Shown: positions 57,053 through 64,000 of the stretch, piece after piece
Layout: every line of letters begins with the position of its first letter
Position numbering within the stretch: position 1 is the stretch's first letter
Assembly (NCBI GenBank): GCA_021464415.1
Contig: CM038465.1
Location: 23,405,839 to 23,469,838, forward strand
Direction: 5' to 3'
DNA length: 64,000 bases
DNA from: Lonicera japonica
Taxonomy: Eukaryota > Streptophyta > Magnoliopsida > Dipsacales > Caprifoliaceae
Notes under the pieces: model-generated
Database searches by the model: none
What the model was told of the DNA's origin: nothing
What the model saw: the letters and a program-made list of their open reading frames with translations, nothing else
Translations under genes and position numbers: made by a program

Positions 57053-58314
57053 CTATGATGAATCCTTTTCACCAGTTGCCATGTTTAAATCAATCCGGAT
57101 CCTTTTAAGCATTGCCGCATATTATGACTATGAAATATGGCAAATGGATGTCAAAACTGCTTTCCTTAATGGATACCTTGAAGAGGATGTGTACATGACA
57201 CAACCTGAAGGTTTTATCGATCCAAGAAATGCTAACAAGGTATGCAAGCTTAAGAGATCCATATATGGTCTTAAGCAAGCATCTCGGAGCTGGAATCTTC
57301 ATTTCGATGAAACTATCAAAGAGTTTGATTTCAGAAAGAACGAAGAGGAACCTTGTGTATACAAGAAAACTAGTGGGAGCGCGATAGTCTTTCTGGTATT
57401 GTATGTAGATGACATACTACTCATTGGAAATGATATTCCTATGCTTGAGTCTGTTAAGACCTGGCTGGGAAAATGTTTCTCAATGAAAGATTTGGGCGAG
57501 GCAGCCTACATATTAGGGATCAAGATCTATAGAGATAGATCAAGAAAACTAATAGGACTAAGTCAAAGTAATTACATTGACAAAGTTTTACGTAGGTTCA
57601 ACATGCAAGACTCTAAAAGAGGGTTCTTGCCAATGACACATGGCACAACACTCAGCAAGACTCAGTGTCCTCAGACACAAGATGAGCGAGATCGCATGAG
57701 TAGAATCCCGTATGCTTCGGCTATAGATCTAGGTGAGAGTCACTGGACCGCTGTCAAGAATATCCTCAAGTACTTAAGAAGAACTAGGGATATATTCTTG
57801 ATTTATGGTGGGGAAGAAGAGTTGGTTGTAAATGGGTACACGGATTCTGGTTTTCAATTAGATAAGGATGATTTTAGATCACAATCCGGTTTTGTGTTTT
57901 GTCTCAATGGTGGAGCTATGAGTTGGAAGAGTTCTAAGCAAGCCACAGTTGCTGATTCTACAACAGAAGCTGAATATGTTGCTGCTTCAGAAGCAGCAAA
58001 GGAAGCAGTATGGATAAAGAAGTTTATCACTGAACTTGGTGTCATTCCTAGTAGCACCAATCCAGTGGATTTGTATTGTGACAACAATGGAGCTATTGCT
58101 CAGGCTAAAGAGCCAAGGTCGCACCAAAAATCCAAACATATTCAGAGACGTTATCACCTCATTCGTGAGTTTATCAGTAATGGTGATGTGAAGATATGCA
58201 AGGTTCCCACAGACGAGAATGTAGCTGATCCTTTGACTAAGCCACTTTCTCAAACTAAACATGATCGTCATTTTAGTGCATTAGGCATTCGTTTTATGAA
58301 TGATGGTCCTAGTA

Positions 58315-58326
58315 CAAGTGGGAGAC
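58315..58326 (+). other. Copia polypurine tract
   Basis: AAGTGGGAGAC ends at the first base of the 3' LTR. The gag-pol frame runs a few codons through it into the LTR. Confidence 0.85.
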
Positions 58327-59659
58327 TGAAAGAGATATGTCCTAGGACTATTCATAGATTATGATTTGTACTTGGATATCTTATGCTTATTGTTATTAAT
58401 AAAGTTTATTTATTATACTTTATATTCTCTTGTAAATAATATATATTAATACTAGTTCATCAAGTACGTGACTTGATTGTGGGATGCTAGTAATATTGTA
58501 ATAATATTATTTAGATGTCCCTAATCATGTGTCAATAATCTAGGATCACATTGATATAATGATTAGAGTATGGGTCAGCTGATGACTATGTTCCACAAGT
58601 CATGGATATGGAGATATCAAGCTGAACACACTAATACTTGTTGGAGAACAACATATTGGACCGACCCGCTTTGGGGACACTGCGAGGAGTGTTACATAAT
58701 GTCATCAGTGATGTTCCCCATTTGTGATATCGTATTATCCTCAGACCTGAGATCGCCATGGTTACCAATATAGGGATTAGCATGTCAAGCATTATCAAAC
58801 GTTGCTCTTGACCGAGTAATTATAAAGATGATGACCGAGCATACTATGAACTATGTAGAGGTATGTGGTTGATCAAGATGGGATTTGTCACTCTCATAAA
58901 TTGAGAGAGATATCGTTGGGCCCCTTGATAAGTGTAATTAATATTTGCATGGCCATGCACAAATGAGATGTCATTTGTTTTAGATTAATTATACTTAGAG
59001 ATCAAGAAATAAAGATTGAACTATACAAGAATGACACTTGCCTAGTCTTGTGTTCAATCTAGATATCGATTGACAAAAGGAGTTAATATGTGAAATATCA
59101 ATTTAAGGTTGTGTCGTTTTTGACCTTTATACCCTTTGGATAGTAGTAATGTTTTACTAGAAATCGCTTACTATTCGTATAATAAAACGGGCTTTTAATT
59201 ATACTGCCAAAGAGTATAAAACCTACAGGGTCACACACCAAAACGAGTTGGATCAAAACGAATTAAAACGGGCCAAGTTGGACTTGGGCCCAGTTCGTTT
59301 GTTGCTTAGGGTTCTCACTAGGGTTCCCTTATAAAAGGGAACCTTTGTTCATCCTGGCGGTCATGGGAAATTATTGAGAGGCTAGAGAGTCGAAATAATT
59401 GTGAGAACTCTAGAAGGCGCTAGTACACCAAGCAAGGATCTCATCCCGTTCGTGTGTGCATACTGTAGAGGCGTCGTAATTTCTACGCTAAGGACGACGA
59501 CAACAGAAGGATTCGATCCATCCTGTTCGTTTTAGTAACATTGAATCACATATAAGGTATGTCTTCTGTCGATTTTATTGAACAGTATAGATCCTAGGGT
59601 TTAAGATTAGTGCGTATATTAGTGTATGCGATGCATGATTACTGCCCTAATTGCCTACA
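58327..59659 (+). repeat. Copia 3' LTR
   Basis: 1333 bp, same ends as the 5' LTR, followed by GAATG. Confidence 0.95.
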
Positions 59660-59664
59660 GAATG

Positions 59665-62600
59665 GTCCCTGAAAGTAAAAGAAGAATTGATGAAACAACT
59701 GAGTGTAGGGTTTTTGCGGGTGATCGAGTACCCTTTATGGTTAGGCAATATTGTGCCCGTTCCAAAGGCAAATGAGAAGGTCCGCATGTGTGTGGATTAT
59801 CGAGATCTCAATAAAGCTTTCCCAAAAGACGATTTCCCATTACCTAACATTGATTTGATAGTGGATAATACCGCCAACCATGCCTTGAAGTCATTCGTGG
59901 ACGGTTTTGCCGGGTATAATCAGATCAAGATGCACCCAGATCACCAAGAGAAAACAGCATTTATCACACCATGGGGAACCTACTGCTACACTGTTATGCC
60001 ATTCGGGCTAAAGAATGCCGGGGCAGCATATCAAAGGGCAGCTACAGCCATTTTCCACGACATGATCCACAAAGAAGTAGAGGTATATGTGGACGATATG
60101 ATAATCAAATCAAAAGAAAGGGAAGGCCATGTACCAGCCTTACGAGCCTTTTTTGACCGCCTCCGCCAGTACCAGATGAGGCTCAATCCGCAGAAGTGTG
60201 TGTTCGGGGTGACCAAGGGAAAACTCCTAGGCTATGTTGTCAGTAAGAAAGGAATCGAGGTAGACCCTGCCAAGGTTCGAGCTATCCAAGAAATGCCTGA
60301 GCCTCGTACCGAGAAAGATGTTCGGGGGTTTTTGGGTAACTTGCAGTACATCAGTAGGTTCATCTCTCAGCTCACTCAGACTTGCGAGCCCATCTTCAAA
60401 CTCCTGAGGAAATCTTCACCGGGAAAGTGGGACGATCAGTGCCAGGAGGCTTTTGATAGAATCAAGGACTATCTCTCCAATCCCCCAGTATTAGCCCCAC
60501 CACAGACCGAACTGCCACTAATCTTATACCTAACGGTTATGGATTCAGCTGCAGGAGCTATGCTAGCCCAACATGTAGTTGATACTCAAAAAGAACAAGC
60601 CATCTACTACGTCAGCAAAAAGTTATCCCCATTCGAAATAAACTACACGCCATTAGAGAAGTCATGCGCCACTCTCATCTGGGTAACACAGAAATTACGG
60701 CATTACATGCTGGTCTTCCCGGTCATCCTGGCATCACGAATTGATCCGCTAAAATACCTCTTCGAGAAACCATCTCTCTCGAATCGTATGGCAAAGTGGT
60801 TATTCATGCTCTCCAAATTTGACATCACCTACATGACCCAGAAGGCAGTCAAAGGCAAGATCATAGCTGATTACCTAGCCCATAATCCGATATTGGGGGA
60901 CATGCTAGAAGAAGTCGAGTTCCCGGATGAAACTATCATGAATGTCGAGATCGATGAAGACTGGAAATTATATTTCGACGGGGCCGCCAATCGAAACGGA
61001 AACGGGATAGGCATCCTCTTGGTCTCTCCAGATCAAACTCACTCCCCGGTATCATATCGTCTAGATTTCTTCTGCACCAACAACATGGCCGAATATGAAG
61101 CCTGCATACTCGGGTTAGAAATCGCGCTCCAAAGAGGTATATAGAGAATACAGGTATACGGAGATTCACCACTAGTGGTCCACCAAGTTCTGAAGGAATG
61201 GAAGATCAGAGATGAAAAATTAGTCCCTTACCTCACCCGACTAGAGGATGTCACAGGAAAGTTCGAGCATGCAGAGTTTTACTATGTCCCCAGGTCACAG
61301 AACAGTTTTGCTGACGCACTGGCAACCTTGGCATCTATGATTGATATCCCGGAGGGGATGAAAGAAATAACTCTTACAGTACAAAAGAAATCAGGACCAG
61401 CACACTGCATGGCCCTTGAGGTAGAGAATGAAACGGACGGTGACTCAACCGCTTGGTTTTATGACAGCTGGAACCTGCTGAAGAACCATCAGTATCCCAA
61501 GCAAACAGATAAGAAAACGCGGGTCACACTCAGAAGGTTAGCATCCGGGTTCATACTTTGTGCCAGAAAGCTGTATAAGAGGAACTACGACGGGACTCAT
61601 CTTCAATGTCTCACCGAAAAAGAATCAGTCAAAATGATGGATCAGATACATGGAGGCGATTGCGGACCTCATATGAGCGGTCATACACTTGCCCGCAAAA
61701 TCATCAGACAGGGTTATTTCTGGTCTACCTTGCAAAACGACTACATTAACCACGTACGCCGTTGTCACAAGTGCCAAATTTATGCTAAATCCCAGAAGCT
61801 TCCTCCGAAAGAGTTGTACAACATGACTGCTCCCTGGCCTTTCGCAACCTGGGGAATCGACGTCATTGGGAAGATTTCGCCCAAAGCCAGCAATGGCCAT
61901 GAATTCATACTAGTGGCCATCGACTACTTCACCAAATGGGTGGAAGCCGAGTCTTACCAGACCTTGGATGCCAAGAAAGTTGCCAGATTCATCAAAAGGA
62001 ATATCGTCTGTCGGTATGGGGTCCCACACGAAATTATCTCGGAGAACGGCACCCACTTCGAAGGAGAAGCTAATACAGTCATGGAAGAATACAGTATTAC
62101 CCGACACAGGTCTTCGCCATACAGGCCACAAACCAATGGGGCAGTTGAGGCCGCCAACAAGAATCTGAAGAACATCTTGAGCAAGATGACCGACACCTGT
62201 CGGGACTGGCCAGAGAAATTACCATACGCGTTGTGGGGATACCGTACCACTGAAAGGGTCTCTACCGGAGCAACCCCATTTTCACTTACATACGGGATGG
62301 AAGCAGTCCTCCCTGTTGAGTTAGAAGTCCCCTCCCTCAGGGTAATGTTGGAGAATCAAGTTAATGAGCTGGAATTGGTCTAGGCACGTTATGACGAGCT
62401 GGCATTGTTAGATGAGAAGAGATTGAAAGCCGCATATCACCACCAAGGATATCAAAAGAGAATCGCTCGAGCATTTAACCAGAAAGTAAAAACTCGGGGC
62501 ATCAATGAAAACGATATAGTGTTGAAAGAAATTCGAGAACCAGCCAGAGACCCAAGGGGAAAGTTCGGTCAGAAGTGGACAGGGCCATACATCGTCAAAG

Positions 62601-62698
62601 AGATTGATACAGGGGGTGCCGCTATACTCGCTGATTTGGATGGACAGTTACTGCATTCTCCAGTCAACATGGATCGACTGAAGAAGTATTATCAATAG
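59665..62698 (+). pseudogene. Tat RT-RNase H-aRNase H-integrase pseudogene
   Basis: This continues the pol frame from 51597. RT: VRMCVDYRDLNKA, VMPFGLKNAGAAYQ and the YVDD site (about 60088-60099). The first RNase H follows (60400-60870), then a second, archaeal-type RNase H (LYFDGAANRNGNGIGILL at about 60967-61020; NNMAEYEACILGLEIAL), a Tat-clade hallmark. Integrase: an HHCC finger (about 61650-61795), WGIDVIGKI, then ISENGTHF and NGAVEAANKNLKN. In ISENGTHF the expected second catalytic Asp is Glu. In-frame stops: TAG 61142 within the second RNase H and TAG 62381. The frame then ends at TAG 62696 after MDRLKKYYQ. Otherwise well conserved. Confidence 0.9.
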
Positions 62699-62904
62699 AT
62701 GTAACATGTATAATAAGAACTACGTAAACCTGAGCCCCAACTCAAAGTTATGTTTTTGGAAAAATCAAAAGGGGAACGTCGGCAACCTGAGAAGTGACTT
62801 CAGGCCCGGTTTAAACATTATGAAGCAATAAAAGTCCCTTGTTTATTATTAAGGTGGTTCAGAACACCGAAGGTTACAAAGGAGGTACATCATACAAAAA
62901 GAAA
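62699..62904. other. Spacer between pol and the antisense ORF
   Basis: About 200 bp. The stretch near 62745-62830 contains GGCAACCTGAGAAGTGACTT and poly-purine words; I see no polypurine tract directly followed by an LTR start. Confidence 0.5.
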
Positions 62905-63999
62905 CTAATCCCTAGGGATTGGCCAAGCTGGATCCTCAGTGGCCAAGTCAATTCGGGCCTCATCCAGAATCTCGTACGCAGAGACAATACTTTCTTCTGT
63001 AAGCTCAGAATCCATAAACCGAAACCACTCCATCTGAAAAGGGTTATCGATCAGCTCGTCTTCAAGAGACCCCCAAAGAGAACGAATTATATCAGCCCGA
63101 AGGGGCCTGGAAATACCGAAACAGGCATGGTTGAACTCACGAGTCAGTCGAGCACGCCACATTCTCTCCACCGATGAAGAAACATTCTGGGTTAAGAATT
63201 TAGACTCGGAAGAGAAATTGTTCAGACCAAGGGGAATGCCCTGAGGAATGTTAAATTGCCGAAGAAGACGTCCGGGGAGATAAAAAGAAGTGAACCAGAG
63301 TCCACGGAGCTGAACGTAATTCTGCCCCCCGGTACTAAGCACTATCGCCCTCAGCTTCCACCAAGGAATGTTCCACCGAATGGCCCTAGAATTCTCTGAA
63401 AACCATACCGTCCAATCAGAGGAGGACATGGTCAAGGCACCAAAGAGGGGACGACGGAAGAAGAATGTGGGGTTGTCAAGCTGAACCCCATTAAAGCCCA
63501 CTGATTGGAAACGCTCCAACAGCCACATATATAGCAAGCGTGGACTTCCCCTGAAGAAGGGTGAAGCTCCCCTTTTGAGATCATCTAGACCATTCAGAGT
63601 CTCGGCCAGAACTATGGGCACTATGGATTCCCCATTCCTAGCATGATAAATCAGACTCAGAATAGTCGGATCAACACGGGAAGAGCCCGTCACCAGTAGC
63701 ATATCAGAAACCAGACAAATCAAGGCTGCCACAGTACGTCCCGCACTATAAGAAGCTCTCTCTTCATAGCGATGAAAGAACCTCACCATTTTATGGAGGT
63801 CAAGGAGTCCGTCGGTAATAAAGCCATCACAGGCCACTTGAGGAATGGCTAACAGAGCAATTAGCATATCTCAAGGACCAATTTCTTCTATGGGAATAGC
63901 CACCGGGAGACGAACATCAGAACGCAATAGCCAAGAAAATTCTTCATAAGTCGGGCAGAGCTCGTCTAGTCCGAAACGGAAAAGATGATCGGCAGGACT
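62905..63999 (-). pseudogene. Antisense ORF of the Tat element, DUF7745/plant-mobile-domain-like
   Basis: On the minus strand, 320 codons are open from ATG 63867 to the stop at 62905. The same frame continues upstream through one TGA (63871-63873) to the window edge, where it reads FRFGLDELCPTYEEFSWLLR, so the true start lies outside and this copy has one nonsense codon. Recognisable pieces include RTVAALICLVSDMLLVTGSS, IVPIVLAETLNGLDDLKRG and GSPRLLYMWLLERF, a pattern I associate with the plant DUF7745/plant-mobile-domain family, and a Trp/Phe-rich C-terminal half. Antisense ORFs between pol and the 3' LTR are known for Tat-clade elements; their function is unknown. No nuclease, zinc-finger or membrane motif is evident. 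Confidence 0.7.
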
Positions 64000-64000
64000 C

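Larger units (their letters stand above)
54385..58364 (+). pseudogene. Copia gag-pol pseudogene
   Basis: One frame runs from ATG 54385 (MTNNNTTAFSLRSVLEKEKL) through gag, a CCHC knuckle (CFHCNEKGHWRRNC, about 55162-55203), protease (WVLDTGSASHIC near 55300-55335), the pre-integrase finger and integrase (IHTDVCGPL, LRSDRGGEY and NGVSERRNRTLLD give D, D and E), then RT with the YVDD active site (about 57403-57414) and RNase H to 58364. Defects: TAA at 54652, TGA at 55804, an inverted duplication at 56991-57052 that stops and shifts the frame at the start of RT, and an apparent in-frame deletion near 57724 between IPYASAI and DLGESHW, where about 28 residues usual for the family are missing. It cannot make a full polyprotein. 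Confidence 0.9.
51598..59659 (+). mobile_element. Young Ty1/copia element inside the Tat RT
   Basis: Total 8062 bp with two 1333-bp LTRs, flanked by the perfect duplication GAATG (51593-51597 and 59660-59664). By hand alignment the LTRs differ at about 11 positions with no indel (about 0.8%). It has an initiator-Met PBS, a purine tract, and one long gag-pol coding region with copia order (integrase before RT). The coding region is defective. It is the youngest datable insertion in the window. I cannot assign its copia lineage with confidence. Confidence 0.95.
44983..64000 (+). mobile_element. Tat/Retand-like Ty3/gypsy element, 3' end outside window
   Basis: It starts with a 1628-bp LTR, a tRNA-Arg-type PBS, a leader of about 1.1 kb, gag-protease, RT with a nested copia element, two RNase H domains, integrase and an antisense ORF. 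Without the copia insert, about 11 kb of it is in view. The extra RNase H, DNGS protease, G-patch segments and antisense ORF place it in the Tat clade. It interrupts the chromovirus RNase H; the expected target word is GAAGT (44978-44982). Confidence 0.9.

Overview
The window is plant nuclear DNA, very probably from a flowering plant. Almost everything recognisable is LTR retrotransposon: Ty3/gypsy (Athila, Tekay/Del-type, another chromovirus, Tat/Retand-like), Ty1/copia, a Cassandra-type TRIM carrying 5S rRNA sequence, and a tRNA-derived SINE. The only host-gene material I can defend is a decayed receptor-kinase exon pair at about 15.4-16.1 kb. No intact cellular gene, tRNA, CRISPR array or bacterial feature is visible. 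All coding regions are broken by stops or frameshifts, except a long antisense ORF near the right edge that has one in-frame stop.

Layout. 1-2463: Tekay/Del-type LTR on the minus strand, running off the left edge and split by a Tat-type solo LTR (1119-2266, TSD AATCT). 2464-6450: AT-rich DNA with a duplicated segment, a minus-strand SINE (about 4865-5080) and a minus-strand LTR-like block ending at 6040. 6460-11934: a long inverted-repeat (foldback/MITE-like) element whose right arm is interrupted by a decayed minus-strand copia element (6981-11871, TSD GTGGG). 11935-16950: AT-rich DNA, microsatellites and the NIK-like kinase pseudogene. 16951-36301: an Athila element with two LTRs of about 1.95 kb and decayed gag, pol and env-like ORFs. 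Its env-like ORF is split by a truncated Tekay-type chromovirus (about 26453-32782), which itself contains a Tat solo LTR (27319-28995, TSD CACTG) and a Cassandra-like TRIM (30659-31326). 36302-44982: remnants of a minus-strand copia and of a chromovirus whose pol end, LTR, PBS and gag are arranged head to tail, plus a 3.4-kb non-autonomous LTR element (36837-40214, TSD ATAGC). 44983-64000: a Tat/Retand-like element (5' LTR, tRNA-Arg-type PBS, gag-protease, RT, two RNase H domains, integrase, antisense ORF) that runs off the right edge. Its RT is interrupted by a young copia element (51598-59659, TSD GAATG, two 1333-bp LTRs).

Insertion order follows from nesting: Athila, then Tekay, then Cassandra and a Tat solo LTR; separately chromovirus, then Tat, then copia. 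In four cases (5-bp duplications at 27314/28996, 36832/40215, 51593/59660 and 6976/11872) removing the insert restores either the host reading frame or the inverted-repeat arm, so those boundaries are solid.

The most unusual observations are arrays of short palindromes just upstream of the TATA box in two different Tat LTR families; a 62-bp self-inverted duplication inside the RT of the young copia element; the antisense DUF7745/plant-mobile-domain-like ORF of the Tat element; the 5S-bearing TRIM; and the small non-autonomous element with its own non-gag ORF beside its likely autonomous partner. All family names are by-eye assignments from motifs, with no database search.
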